A stretch of 64,000 nucleotides of DNA from Lepisosteus oculatus (lineage: Eukaryota; Chordata; Actinopteri; Semionotiformes; Lepisosteidae): contig NW_027167686.1 in NCBI RefSeq assembly GCF_040954835.1, forward strand, positions 75,001-139,000, given 5' to 3'. Below, one piece after another: positions 10,691-22,392 of the stretch (its first letter is position 1; each line of letters opens with the position of its first letter). Made by a program: the position numbers and the translations under genes. Under the pieces are notes generated by a model. It saw only the letters and a list, made by a program, of their open reading frames with translations, had not been told where the DNA came from and searched no databases.

Positions 10691-11353
10691 AATTAACAAG
10701 GTTCCCTTAAAGGATGAGTCAAAGTAACGTCTAATCGGATTAGTTTCCTTAGAGCTGGTTCAGAGTTTGCTCAAGAGTTTACCTTTCACAGATGCGCAAA
10801 GAAAAATGTTGGGGGTGCACGCTTCAAGGTGCCTTACAGCTGTAGGGAGTGATTCGAGACGATTTATGGCGTGTGCTCGTTCCCATATACCGTACGCCCC
10901 GGGGTGCAGTGCTAAGATGAATTACAATACCGCTTGGGCACGTAACGGCGTAACACGCAAGTGCGGGACGTGAGGCTTTTCGTTTGTTCATTTTGTTTTG
11001 CTCTGCTTTGCTTTGTTTCGTGGTCAAGAGGCGTAAGGTAAGTCGTAATCCAGGGAGAACACTGGTGGCAAACAGTCCGAGGTGAGAGGCGAGGTCCAAA
11101 GTCGAAAAGGCAGAAGGGGAGTCCAATATCCAGAATAAACGAGGTAATGGAAAAAACGCCAGGTAGAGCTCTCAAGGAGTAGACTCAATACCAGCGGGAA
11201 GCAAGTAAAGATGGTAAAAATAGCACTGCGTACCCCACGGTGGAGTGTGTGCAGGTGGGTTAACTCGTGTGGCGGCGTTTGTTAATAATCACCCTCTGCT
11301 GGTGCTGTTTAGATTGCTTAAGAGTTGGTCTTAACTGCCTGGCGGTCATGACA
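10691..11353. other. Junction region before the tRNA array
   Basis: The part 10,691-11,030 is an inverted copy of the tRNA-Ser flank at about 44,460-44,760 and also matches 55,100-55,240. The remainder to 11,353 is sequence I do not see elsewhere in the window. No gene recognised. Confidence 0.6.
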
Positions 11354-12063
11354 AGCTCCTCTTTAAGCTGTGGTTTAGTTTTGCATTCATGTGTTTCTAG
11401 AGCAGTTATTTATGGGGGTGGGTGGGTCCTTCACAGAGGCTCAGGACAAATCCCCTGCATGAAAGTCTACTGTGTGCGTTCAAACAGTCACAGGTCAAGA
11501 GCCAGGCAGGAGGACAATGGACAGATGAGCCAACGAACTAAAAATAAAAGAACAGATATGAAAAAGCCACCATCTTTTTCTTTTTGACATTTTCCGACTT
11601 TCATGCAAGCCAGGACAAAGTTGCTCGTAGCTACTTGTGGATTCAAATACTCTATCGAGTGCTTTGATGAGTTTTTGCAATTTGATTGTCGTCCTGTCAG
11701 CCTGTTTCTGTTTTTTTTTTTTCAATCTAGGGATGGAAAGTATGAGGGAAATGATGGAGCAATCAATAACCGCTCCGGAAAAATGGCAGAAAGAAATGGT
11801 CCGTCACTAAGGACATTTGTGAAGCAGAGGAGTGACATCACCACAAAGGCGACTTATTCTGCTGATCGTTTTGGTGAATAATGATTGAGGCGTGTTAAGA
11901 GAAAGGTAGCTGCGTCAGCATGCTTAGGCTGCAAAGGATAAAGCAAAGGTTTACTCCATGCTGAAAAGAGAAGAAAAGAAGCACAACGTTTCGACTGTGG
12001 AGCCTTCTGCGCCATCTTCTTTAGCGATGGTGATGATGTTTACATTGGAAAAACTGAGACACG

Positions 12064-12109
12064 CATACTGGAGGGGCTTGAACCACCAACTTTTCAGCAC
12101 CACAGAGTC
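12064..12109 (-). pseudogene. tRNA-Asn remnant lacking its anticodon arm
   Basis: Corresponds to the intact tRNA-Asn genes of units 2-6 but is 46 nt rather than 74 nt long; the anticodon arm and part of the D arm are deleted. What remains is the T-arm side (GGGGCTTGAACCACCAAC on the plus strand) and a 5' stub. It cannot form a tRNA. Confidence 0.85.
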
Positions 12110-12352
12110 TGACAGTCTTTTGTGCACCCTACATTTGCAGGTTTATGGTCAAAGAAAACAATCACTTGCGCTTCTTGCAGCCGGCAATCTTTTTCCACTG
12201 ACAACCAAGAAATGGATTTCATCTTTCACAAGCTGTATGGATTTCTTCAAAAACAAGTTATTCCAGAAAGGAAATGAATTCTTGCATTAAACTGAACCAA
12301 GCTGTACATGTTTGTCTGAAATGAGACATTCGGCACAACAAGACACGGAGAG

Positions 12353-12426
12353 AGGCACCGCTGGTATTCAGACCCAGGATCGCCTGCTTACTAGGCGGGC
12401 ACTTTAAGCCACTAGGGAACAGCGCC
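12353..12426 (-). pseudogene. tRNA-Thr(AGT)-like gene, unit 1
   Basis: The reverse complement aligns end to end (74 nt) with tRNA-Thr(AGT): GGCGCTG at the 5' end, anticodon loop CTAGTAA, GGTGCCT at the 3' end. The T loop reads TCTGAAT and the T stem has a mismatch, so box B is spoiled; the D arm is also unusual. It is the inverted relative of the Thr genes at 908 and 46,992. Confidence 0.75.
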
Positions 12427-13302
12427 AGCGGAGCACCGCGCTTTTACAGACACTTGGACACATCTGCGTTCGGTGTGCACTTAACCTGCTCTCTGAACCC
12501 GTTGCCTCCGTCCCATTTAATAGCAGAACTGACGCCAAGAGAAATGATGAGAAATGGCATTTATCGGGCACTTTTCATGTCCAAGGAGCTCAATGCCCTT
12601 GACACCTCCCCAAGGCGACAGAGCTGTGCATTCTTTGGCGACACCATTTTTTCTTTTGTTTAATTTCTATACTTATTGATAGAATAAAAACGATATGTCA
12701 TGTACTGTAAGGGAAATGTCTCTTTTCATGGGGAAAGCTAGCACCAGCAAATGTTGTGTTTAGAAGAAGTGATTTAACATGACACGTGACCTAATTTACC
12801 GGAGCAAAAGCTCACCCAGCAAGCCCTGCTTTACTTCTACAGGAGAGAAGTACTGTAGAGTCTGCAAGATGTTCAGCTGGGTAGCTACGTCAGCATGCCT
12901 CGGCTGCAAAGGAACAAGTACTAGGTTTATTGCATGCTGAAAAGAGAAGAACGGAAACGCAGCGTTTCGACTGTGAGGTCTTCTCACACCTGAAGAAGCC
13001 TCACACCTGTAAAAGGCTCCATGGTTTTCTTTCTTCTCTTTTCAACATGGAATACACCTATTGTCTGCAAGATGTGACAATTTCATGGTGTTTTGGAAGA
13101 AAACCTTTTTTCTTTGAATTCAAAATCAATCGGAATTTCAGCACAACACATCAACACTTTTTCTGATTTAAGGAGATGATATTTTAAACCTGACAAAAAT
13201 AGTAGGAAACACAAGTTTCTTGCTGTGAAAATTTAGATGGGGAAGTGTACTACTAGTAGCAGTGTAGAGCTCTCTGTGGTGGAGTGCAAGCGCATGTTCT
13301 AT

Positions 13303-13375
13303 GGGCCAGTGGCGTAATGGATAACGCGTCTGACTTCGGATCAGAAGATTGTAGGTTCGAGTCCTGCCTGGCTCG
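13303..13375 (+). tRNA. tRNA-Arg-TCG: tRNA-Arg(TCG), unit 1
   Basis: A 73-nt cloverleaf: GGGCCAG start, D arm GGCGTAATGGATAACGC, anticodon loop CTTCGGA (TCG), T arm GGTTCGAGTCC, CTGGCTC acceptor strand and G discriminator. Box A and box B are intact. A TTTT terminator follows 9 nt after the 3' end, inside GGCTTTTAAACC. Confidence 0.92.
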
Positions 13376-14925
13376 TGAGGCTTTTAAACCTCTCAGGTTC
13401 CTAGGTAACAAGTTGCCGTCATGTATATGAACTATAGAAAAGCATTTGCCACAACCCGTAAATTAGCACGCAAGTGCGGGCTGGTGAACACAGAACTGTA
13501 TGGAGATCATCTCCAGCTCCGAGCTCAATTGCAATGAAAAAACATGCAGAACAGAACTGGAGAGCAGCTGAATTTGTGCTCAGTAGGGTGGGGAGGACTC
13601 AGCATTGCTATTGTTCTAATTGGCATGAACTGCAGGGGATCTGAATCAGAACATGTCAGTCAGTTTGATCATTGCGTCAATATGTAGGCCACGTTAATAC
13701 AGAATTATTACTTTGTCTGTCTCGTCTTTGTATATAGCTGAATGTCCCTGACAATTTCATGTTAGTTTTTAAGAACGACATTGGTGCTAATATATACATA
13801 TATAGCATATAAGGAACACGTAAAAGTTTAGTCCATGCTGAAAAGATAAGAAAACCGCCACAACGTTTCATCTTGGAATAAATCTTTACTTGTTGTTTTG
13901 CAGCCTACCCATTCTGACCTAACTCCTCCCTTGAAATTCCCTAACAGATAAGGGTACGTAACGGCTCATGCGATGCTCAGTTGCAATTTGTCCCAAAACA
14001 AACAAGAACAGCAGCTGAGGGTTTGAGTTTGAACATGCACTGTATTAAAGCAGCTTTTATTTCCATTGATAAATGCTAGATATTCCTACAGAGATTCTCT
14101 CGGTGAGTAAGCGATTCCTGTTTCTGTTTCTATTTCTGTTTCATATATACAGTATATATATGTTACATGTGTCTCTGCAATAGTATTAATGTGTAATACA
14201 CTATCAGGGGCTGCTTTTTTGTGCACCTCATCTACAACAAGGGTTTTTTTTTCATTTATGTTTGTGGACCTTCACCATTTGAGGAAGTGAGTTAGATAAG
14301 AAAGTTACAGGTATGGTGAGCAATGACTGACAAAGGCACGTACTGCGTATTCCTTACAGAAGTGTAAGCAATTTGTTCTAAAAAACACCGGCTAAAGTCC
14401 AACATCGTTAGCAATCTTATTACTTAAACAGAATTAACATCAATAAACTGTAAGGTGCTGGTACATGCGAGTAGATTTGATCTTCTATTAAACAAAAATG
14501 CAATTACAGCTCTAAAAAGGTCAACCTAGACTTCTGTAACAGATCTGTTCAGGTCATCGCTGTTTCTCTGACCTTGTGAGTCTTTGGAATTTTAAAAGTG
14601 TATTTTGCTTGCCTTTCATGTGGTCTGTGTACAAGTCACTGTGGCGTATGCGGTCCTACACAGCCTTGCTATAGACGTGACGAGCCTCCGCTATGTTGCA
14701 ATGGAGAACAGGTTCAGTACGGAGCTGCCGAGAAAATTCAGCTGGAAAGCTCGTTGCAGAAAAGCATCGTTCTCTGTGTCCAGCGGCAAAGCGTCCATCG
14801 TGGGTGCTGAAGAATCGATTTCACAGGCTGTGGGTCCAGGCGATTTAGAGTGTTAAAGGTCCCAGCGAAAACGAAACGGCGCTGGTCCTTTTACACGCAC
14901 GCACGCAACCAAATGCAAAGGACGC

Positions 14926-15007
14926 CGTAGTCGGCAGGATTTGAACCTGCGCGGGGAGACCCCAACGGATTTCAAGTCCGTCACCTTAACCACTCGGCCA
15001 CGACTAC
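14926..15007 (-). tRNA. tRNA-Ser-TGA: tRNA-Ser(TGA), unit 1
   Basis: The reverse complement is a complete 82-nt tRNA-Ser: GTAGTCG pairs fully with CGACTAC, G discriminator, anticodon loop CTTGAAA (TGA), long variable arm GGGGTCTCCCC, T arm GGTTCAAATCC. All stems pair. The first TTTT on the gene's strand lies about 55 nt downstream, farther than usual. Confidence 0.92.
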
Positions 15008-15646
15008 AGCAAGCGCCGCGGCCGCTGCCTTCTTGCTACAATCGAACAGGGAGTGCGAGGCGGCGGCGGCAGCGGAGGCAACTTTTTTCAAGTTCGCTCT
15101 CCGTTTAAGAAACCTTTTACGCCATACGTGCAAGCACACACACACACACCTCAGAGGACTTAAGGGTGGCTTCAAGTTGGAATGATAAAGTCTCCCCGTT
15201 CGGACATGAAAACAGAACGTTCTTAGACAGAAAGCAATCAACAACAGAGACATCTGGACGACGATTTTAGTCACTGCACTTTGAATAGCATTTTTACTCC
15301 AGTTACAGGAGATGCACCAATGGCCCTTGACCTACGCTCTTACCAATGCCTTGAACATTCAAACAAAACAGCCCTCAAGTCCTGCGGTTTAATATAACGC
15401 TGTTACGTGTCGAGGCAGTATTTGACTCTGTCCTACCGTTGAGACACGGGGCGTATATGGAAATGAACACATGCTACGGATCGTCTCTAATCGGTCCCTA
15501 CAGTTGGAAGGCTCCTTGAAGCGTGCACCCCCATCATTCATCTTTGCGCATCTGTGAAAGGTAGACTCTTGAGCAATGTTTGAGCCAGCTCTAAGGCAAC
15601 TAGTGCTATTGGACAGACACCTCTGGAAGATCCTAAGAGTCTCTTA

Positions 15647-15712
15647 ACACCACTTCCAGCAGCAAGCTTAATTGTTCGCTGGAGGTCTCCCACCCAGGTA
15701 CTGACCAGGCAA
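15647..15712 (-). repeat. 5S-rRNA-derived SINE fragment (one per unit)
   Basis: On the minus strand this reads CCTGGTCAGTACCTGGGTGG followed by GAGACCTCC, the 3' half of a 5S rRNA-like head, and then GCTGGAAGTGGTGTTAA, the SINE body start seen also at 51,055. Equivalent fragments lie near 20,155, 24,664, 29,173 and 33,682. Confidence 0.7.
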
Positions 15713-16543
15713 AGAATCACCAGTACATTGAATGAGGAAGTTAATCCTGAAATCCAATTACATATCTCAAGGTAAGACAAATCCATAAGAACATGTCTTA
15801 GTATTACTTCGTTTACATTAGTATGGCACTGAGTTGGAGCTCCTCTTTAAGCTGTGGTTTAGTTTTGCATTCATGTGTTTCTAGAGCAGTTATTTATGGG
15901 GGTGGGTGGGTCTTTCACAGAGGCTCAGGACAAATCCCCCGCCTGAAAGTCTAATGTGTGCGTTCAGACAGTCACAGGTCAAGAGCCAGGCAGGAGGACA
16001 ATGGACAGAAGAGCCAACGAACTAAAAATAAAAGAACAGATATGAAAAAGCCACCATCTTTGTCTTTTTGACATTTTCCGACTTTCATACAAGCCAGGAC
16101 AAAGTTGCTCGTAGCTACTTGTGGATTCAAATACTCTATCGAGTGCTTTGATGAGTTTTTGCAATTTGATTGTCGTCCTGTCAGCCTGTTTCTGTTTTTT
16201 TTTTTCAATCTAGGGATGGAAAGTATGAGGGAAATGATGGAGCAATCAATAACCGCTCCGGAAAAATGGCAGAAAGAAATGGTCCGTCACTAAGGACATT
16301 TGTGAAGCAGAGGAGTGACATCACCACAAAGGCGACACATTCTGCTGATGGTTTTGGTGAATAATGATTGAGGTGCGTTAAGAGAAAGGTAGCTGTGTCA
16401 GCATGCGTAGGCTGCAAAGGATCAAGCAAAGGTTTACTCCATGCTGAAAAGAGAAGAAAAGAAGCACAACGTTTCGACTGTGGAGCCTTCTGCGCCATCT
16501 TCTTTAGCGGTGATGATGTTTACATTGGAAAAACTGAGACATG

Positions 16544-16550
16544 CGTCCCT

Positions 16551-16611
<61 letters not shown>

Positions 16612-16617
16612 AGAGAC
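16544..16617 (-). tRNA. tRNA-Asn-GTT: tRNA-Asn(GTT), unit 2
   Basis: The reverse complement is identical in layout to vertebrate tRNA-Asn(GTT): GTCTCTG start, GCGCAATCGGTTAGCGC D arm, anticodon loop CTGTTAA, T arm GGTTCAAGCCC, CAGGGAC acceptor strand and G discriminator (74 nt). A TTTTT terminator lies 11-15 nt downstream on the gene's strand (A-run at 16,529-16,533). Confidence 0.94.
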
Positions 16618-16860
16618 TGACGGCCGCTTGTGCTCCCTACATTTGCAGGTTTATGGTCAAAGAAAACAATCACTTGCGCTTCTTGCAGCCGGCAATCTTT
16701 TTCCACTGACAACCAAGAAATGGATTTCATCTTTCACAAGCTGTATGGATTTCTTCAAAAACAAGTTATTCCAGAAAGGAAATGAATTCTTGCATTAAAC
16801 TGAACCAAGCTGTACATGTTTGTCTGAAATGAGACATTCGGCACAACAAGACACGGAGAG

Positions 16861-16934
16861 AGGCACCGCTGGTATTTAGACCCAGGATCGCCTGCTTACT
16901 AGGCGGGCACTTTAAGCCACTAGGGAACAGCGCC
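16861..16934 (-). pseudogene. tRNA-Thr(AGT)-like gene, unit 2
   Basis: Same decayed 74-nt Thr-like sequence as in unit 1 (anticodon AGT, damaged T arm), with one further change in the T-loop side (TATTTAGACC on the plus strand). Confidence 0.75.
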
Positions 16935-17810
16935 AGCGGAGCACCGCGCTTTTACAGACACTTGGACACATCTGCGTTCGGTGTGCACTTAACCTGCTCT
17001 CTGAACCCGTTGCCTCCGTCCCATTTAATAGCAGAACTGACGCCAAGAGAAATGATGAGAAATGGCATTTATCGGGCACTTTTCATGTCCAAGGAGCTCA
17101 ATGCCCTTGACACCTCCCCAAGGCGACAGAGCTGTGCATTCTTTGGCGACACCATTTTTTCTTTTGTTTAATTTCTATACTTATTGATAGAATAAAAACG
17201 ATATGTCATGTACTGTAAGGGAAATGTCTCTTTTCATGGGGAAAGCTAGCACCAGCAAATGTTGTGTTTAGAAGAAGTGATTTAACATGACACGTGACCT
17301 AATTTACCGGAGCAAAAGCTCACCCAGCAAGCCCTGCTTTACTTCTACAGGAGAGAAGTACTGTAGAGTCTGCAAGATGTTCAGCTGGGTAGCTACGTCA
17401 GCATGCCTCGGCTGCAAAGGAACAAGTACTAGGTTTATTGCATGCTGAAAAGAGAAGAACGGAAACACAGCGTTTCGACTGTGAGGTCTTCTCACACCTG
17501 AAGAAGCCTCACACCTGTAAAAGGCTCCATGGTTTTCTTTCTTCTCTTTTCAACATGGAATACACCTATTGTCTGCAAGATGTGACAATTTCATGGTGTT
17601 TTGGAAGAAAACCTTTTTTCTTTGAATTCAAAATCAATCGGAATTTCAGCACAACACATCAACACTTTTTCTGTTTTAAGGAGATGATATTTTAAACCTG
17701 ACAAAAATAGTAGGAAACACAAGTTTCTTGCTGTGAAAATTTAGATGGGGAAGTGTACTACTAGTAGCAGTGTAGAGCTCTCTGTGGTGGAGTGCAAGCG
17801 CATGTTCTAT

Positions 17811-17883
17811 GGGCCAGTGGCGTAATGGATAACGCGTCTGACTTCGGATCAGAAGATTGTAGGTTCGAGTCCTGCCTGGCTCG
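17811..17883 (+). tRNA. tRNA-Arg-TCG: tRNA-Arg(TCG), unit 2
   Basis: Identical to the unit 1 gene over 73 nt; anticodon TCG, intact boxes, TTTT terminator directly downstream. Confidence 0.92.
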
Positions 17884-19433
17884 TGAGGCTTTTAAACCTC
17901 TCAGGTTCCTAGGTAACAGGTTGCCGTCATGTATATGAACTATAGAAAAGCATTTGCCACAACCCGTAAATTAGCACGCAAGTGCGGGCTGGTGAACACA
18001 GAACTGTATGGAGATCATCTCCAGCTCCGAGCTCAATTGCAATGAAAAAACATGCAGAACAGAACTGGAGAGCAGCTGAATTTGTGCTCAGTAGGGTGGG
18101 GAGGACTCAGCATTGCTATTGTTCTAATTGGCATGAACTGCAGGGGATCTGAATCAGAACATGTCAGTCAGTTTGATCATTGCGTCAATATGTAGGCCAC
18201 GTTAATACAGAATTATTACTTTGTCTGTCTCGTCTTTGTATATAGCTGAATGTCCCTGACAATTTCATGTTAGTTTTTAAGAACGACATTGGTGCTAATA
18301 TATACATATATAGCATATAAGGAACACGTAAAAGTTTAGTCCATGCTGAAAAGATAAGAAAACCGCCACAACGTTTCATCTTGGAATAAATCTTTACTTG
18401 TTGTTTTGCAGCCTACCCATTCTGACCTAACTCCTCCCTTGAAATTCCCTAACAGATAAGGGTACGTAACGGCTCATGCGATGCTCAGTTGCAATTTGTC
18501 CCAAAACAAACAAGAACAGCAGCTGAGGGTTTGAGTTTGAACATGCACTGTATTAAAGCAGCTTTTATTTCCATTGATAAATGCTAGATATTCCTACAGA
18601 GATTCTCCAGGTGAGTAAGCGATTCCTGTTTCTGTTTCTATTTCTGTTTCATATATACAGTATATATATGTTACATGTGTCTCTGCAATAGTATAAATGT
18701 GTTATACACTATCAGGGGCTGCTTTTTTGTGCACCTCATCTACAACAAGGGTTTTTTTTTCATTTATGTTTGTGGACCTTCACCATTTGAGGAAGTGAGT
18801 TAGATAAGAAAGTTACAGGTATGGTGAGCAATGACTGACAAAGGCACGTACTGCGTATTCCTTACAGAAGTGTAAGCAATTTGTTCTAAAAAACACCGGC
18901 TAAAGTCCAACATCGTTAGCAATCTTATTACTTAAACAGAATTAACATCAATAAACTGTAAGGTGCTGGTACATGCGAGTAGATTTGATCTTCTATTAAA
19001 CAAAAATGCAATTACAGCTCTAAAAAGGTCAACCTAGACTTCTGTAACAGATCTGTTCAGGTCATCGCTGTTTCTCTGACCTTGTGAGTCTTTGGAATTT
19101 TAAAAGTGTATTTTGCTTGCCTTTCATGTGGTCTGTGTACAAGTCACTGTGGCGTATGCGGTCCTACACAGCCTTGCTATAGACGTGACGAGCCTCCGCT
19201 ATGTTGCAATGGAGAACAGGTTCAGTACGGAGCTGCCGAGAAAATTCAGCTGGAAAGCTCGTTGCAGAAAAGCATCGTTCTCTGTGTCCAGCGGCAAAGC
19301 GTCCATCGTGGGTGCTGAAGAATCGATTTCACAGGCTGTGGGTCCAGGCGATTTAGAGTGTTAAAGGTCCCAGCGAAAACGAAACGGCGCTGGTCCTTTT
19401 ACACGCACGCACGCAACCAAATGCAAAGGACGC

Positions 19434-19515
19434 CGTAGTCGGCAGGATTTGAACCTGCGCGGGGAGACCCCAACGGATTTCAAGTCCGTCACCTTAACCA
19501 CTCGGCCACGACTAC
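19434..19515 (-). tRNA. tRNA-Ser-TGA: tRNA-Ser(TGA), unit 2
   Basis: Identical in sequence to the unit 1 copy; complete 82-nt tRNA-Ser with anticodon TGA and fully paired acceptor stem. Confidence 0.92.
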
Positions 19516-21052
19516 AGCAAGCGCCGCGGCCGCTGCCTTCTTGCTACAATCGAACAGGGAGTGCGAGGCGGCGGCGGCAGCGGAGGCAACTTTTTTCAAG
19601 TTCGCTCTCCGTTTAAGAAACCTTTTACGCCATACGTGCAAGCACACACACACACACCTCAGAGGACTTAAGGGTGGCTTCAAGTTGGAATGATAAAGTC
19701 TCCCCGTTCGGACATGAAAACAGAACGTTCTTAGACAGAAAGCAATCAACAACAGAGACATCTGGACGACGATTTTAGTCACTGCACTTTGAATAGCATT
19801 TTTACTCCAGTTACAGGAGATGCACCAATGGCCCTTGACCTACGCTCTTACCAATGCCTTGAACATTCAAACAAAACAGCCCTCAAGTCCTGCGGTTTAA
19901 TATAACGCTGTTACGTGTCGAGGCAGTATTTGACTCTGTCCTACCGTTGAGACACGGGGCGTATATGGAAATGAACACATGCTACGGATCGTCTCTAATC
20001 GGTCCCTACAGTTGGAAGGCTCCTTGAAGCGTGCACCCCCATCATTCATCTTTGCGCATCTGTGAAAGGTAGATTCTTGAGCAATGTTTGAGCCAGCTCT
20101 AAGGCAACTAGTGCTATTGGACAGACACCTCTGGAAGATCCTAAGAGTCTCTTAACACCACTTCCAGCAGCAAGCTTAATTGTTCGCTGGAGGTCTCCCA
20201 CCCAGGTACTGACCAGGCAAAGAATCACCAGTACATTGAATGAGGAAGTTAATCCTGAAATCCAATTACATATCTCAAGGTAAGACAAATCCATAAGAAC
20301 ATGTCTTAGTATTACTTCGTTTACATTAGTATGGCACTGAGTTGGAGCTCCTCTTTAAGCTGTGGTTTAGTTTTGCATTCATGTGTTTCTAGAGCAGTTA
20401 TTTATGGGGGTGGGTGGGTCTTTCACAGAGGCTCAGGACAAATCCCCCGCCTGAAAGTCTAATGTGTGCGTTCAGACAGTCACAGGTCAAGAGCCAGGCA
20501 GGAGGACAATGGACAGAAGAGCCAACGAACTAAAAATAAAAGAACAGATATGAAAAAGCCACCATCTTTGTCTTTTTGACATTTTCCGACTTTCATACAA
20601 GCCAGGACAAAGTTGCTCGTAGCTACTTGTGGATTCAAATACTCTATCGAGTGCTTTGATGAGTTTTTGCAATTTGATTGTCGTCCTGTCAGCCTGTTTC
20701 TGTTTTTTTTTTTTCAATCTAGGGATGGAAAGTATGAGGGAAATGATGGAGCAATCAATAACCGCTCCGGAAAAATGGCAGAAAGAAATGGTCCGTCACT
20801 AAGGACATTTGTGAAGCAGAGGAGTGACATCACCACAAAGGCGACACATTCTGCTGATGGTTTTGGTGAATAATGATTGAGGCGCGTTAAGAGAAAGGTA
20901 GCTGTGTCAGCATGCGTAGGCTGCAAACGATCAAGCAAAGGTTTACTCCATGCTGAAAAGAGAAGAAAAGAAGCACAACGTTTCGACTGTGGAGCCTTCT
21001 GCGCCATCTTCTTTAGCGGTGATGATGTTTACATTGGAAAAACGGAGACATG

Positions 21053-21059
21053 CGTCCCT

Positions 21060-21120
<61 letters not shown>

Positions 21121-21126
21121 AGAGAC
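21053..21126 (-). tRNA. tRNA-Asn-GTT: tRNA-Asn(GTT), unit 3
   Basis: Intact 74-nt tRNA-Asn as in unit 2, anticodon GTT, with the T-run terminator just downstream. Confidence 0.94.
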
Positions 21127-21369
21127 TGACGGCCGCTTGTACTCCCTACATTTGCAGGTTTATGGTCAAAGAAAACAATCACTTGCGCTTCTTGCAGCCG
21201 GCAATCTTTTTCCACTGACAACCAAGAAATGGATTTCATCTTTCACAAGCTGTATGGATTTCTTCAAAAACAAGTTATTCCAGAAAGGAAATGAATTCTT
21301 GCATTAAACTGAACCAAGCTGTACATGTTTGTCTGAAATGATACATTCGGCACAACAAGACACGGAGAG

Positions 21370-21443
21370 AGGCACCGCTGGTATTCAGACCCAGGATCGC
21401 CTGCTTACTAGGCGGGCACTTTAAGCCACTAGGGAACAGCGCC
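21370..21443 (-). pseudogene. tRNA-Thr(AGT)-like gene, unit 3
   Basis: Same decayed Thr-like 74-nt sequence as unit 1, with AGT anticodon loop and damaged T arm. Confidence 0.75.
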
Positions 21444-22319
21444 AGCGGAGCACCGCGCTTTTACAGACACTTGGACACATCTGCGTTCGGTGTGCACTTA
21501 ACCTGCTCTCTGAGCCCGTTGCCTCCGTCCCATTTAATAGCAGAACTGACGCCAAGAGAAATGATGAGAAATGGCATTTATCGGGCACTTTTCATGTCCA
21601 AGGAGTTCAATGCCCTTGACACCTCCCCAAGGCGACAGAGCTGTGCATTCTTTGGCGACACCATTTTTTCTTTTGTTTAATTTCTATACTTATTGATAGA
21701 ATAAAAACGATATGTCATGTACTGTAAGGGAAATGTCTCTTTTCATGGGGAAAGCTAGCACCAGCAAATGTTGTGTTTAGAAGAAGTGATTTAACATGAC
21801 ACGTGACCTAATTTACCGGAGCAAAAGCTCACCCAGCAAGCCCTGCTTTACTTCTACAGGAGAGAAGTACTGTAGAGTCTGCAAGATGTTCAGCTGGGTA
21901 GCTACGTCAGCATGCCTCGGCTGCAAAGGAACAAGTACTAGGTTTATTGCATGCTGAAAAGAGAAGAACGGAAACACAGCGTTTCGACTGTGAGGTCTTC
22001 TCACACCTGAAGAAGCCTCACACCTGTAAAAGGCTCCATGGTTTTCTTTCTTCTCTTTTCAACATGGAATACACCTATTGTCTGCAAGATGTGACAATTT
22101 CATGGTGTTTTGGAAGAAAACCTTTTTTCTTTGAATTCAAAATCAATCGGAATTTCAGCACAACACATCAACACTTTTTCTGTTTTAAGGAGATGATATT
22201 TTAAACCTGACAAAAATAGTAGGAAACACAAGTTTCTTGCTGTGAAAATTTAGATGGGGAAGTGTACTACTAGTAGCAGTGTAGAGCTCTCTGTGGTGGA
22301 GTGCAAGCGCATGTTCTAT

Positions 22320-22392
22320 GGGCCAGTGGCGTAATGGATAACGCGTTTGACTTCGGATCAGAAGATTGTAGGTTCGAGTCCTGCCTGGCTCG
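22320..22392 (+). tRNA. tRNA-Arg-TCG: tRNA-Arg(TCG), unit 3
   Basis: As unit 1 except C28 is T (GTTTGACTTCGG), which leaves a T-G wobble in the anticodon stem. Anticodon TCG and promoter boxes are unchanged. Confidence 0.9.

Larger units (their letters stand above)
11354..15837. repeat. tRNA unit 1 (edge copy)
   Basis: First copy, about 25 bp shorter than the rest, mainly because 28 bp of tRNA-Asn are missing. It shares with unit 5 variants such as the T-rich CTTTTTCTTTTTGAC near its start. Apart from its tRNA genes and a SINE fragment it holds no recognisable gene. A pair of sequences near 11,950 and 12,930 (GCTGAAAAGAGAAGAA plus CGTTTCGACTGTG) recurs within the unit as a dispersed repeat. 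Confidence 0.9.
15838..20345. repeat. tRNA unit 2
   Basis: Full 4,508-bp copy with all four tRNA loci. It has the AAAGGATCAAG, GAGACATTCGG and GGAGCTCAATG variants also seen in unit 5, and the TAGATTCTTGAGC variant near its right end that it shares with unit 3. No other gene seen. Confidence 0.9.

Noticed and set aside
14605-14856. Small open frames of 60-98 codons recurring in each 4.5-kb unit
   Set aside because: They recur only because the unit is repeated, overlap tRNA flanks or antisense tRNA, and show no domain or conserved start context.
16505-16540. C/D snoRNA-like boxes (GTGATGATG ... CTGA) upstream of tRNA-Asn
   Set aside because: The boxes are only about 25 nt apart with no terminal stem; the T-run is better explained as the tRNA-Asn terminator.
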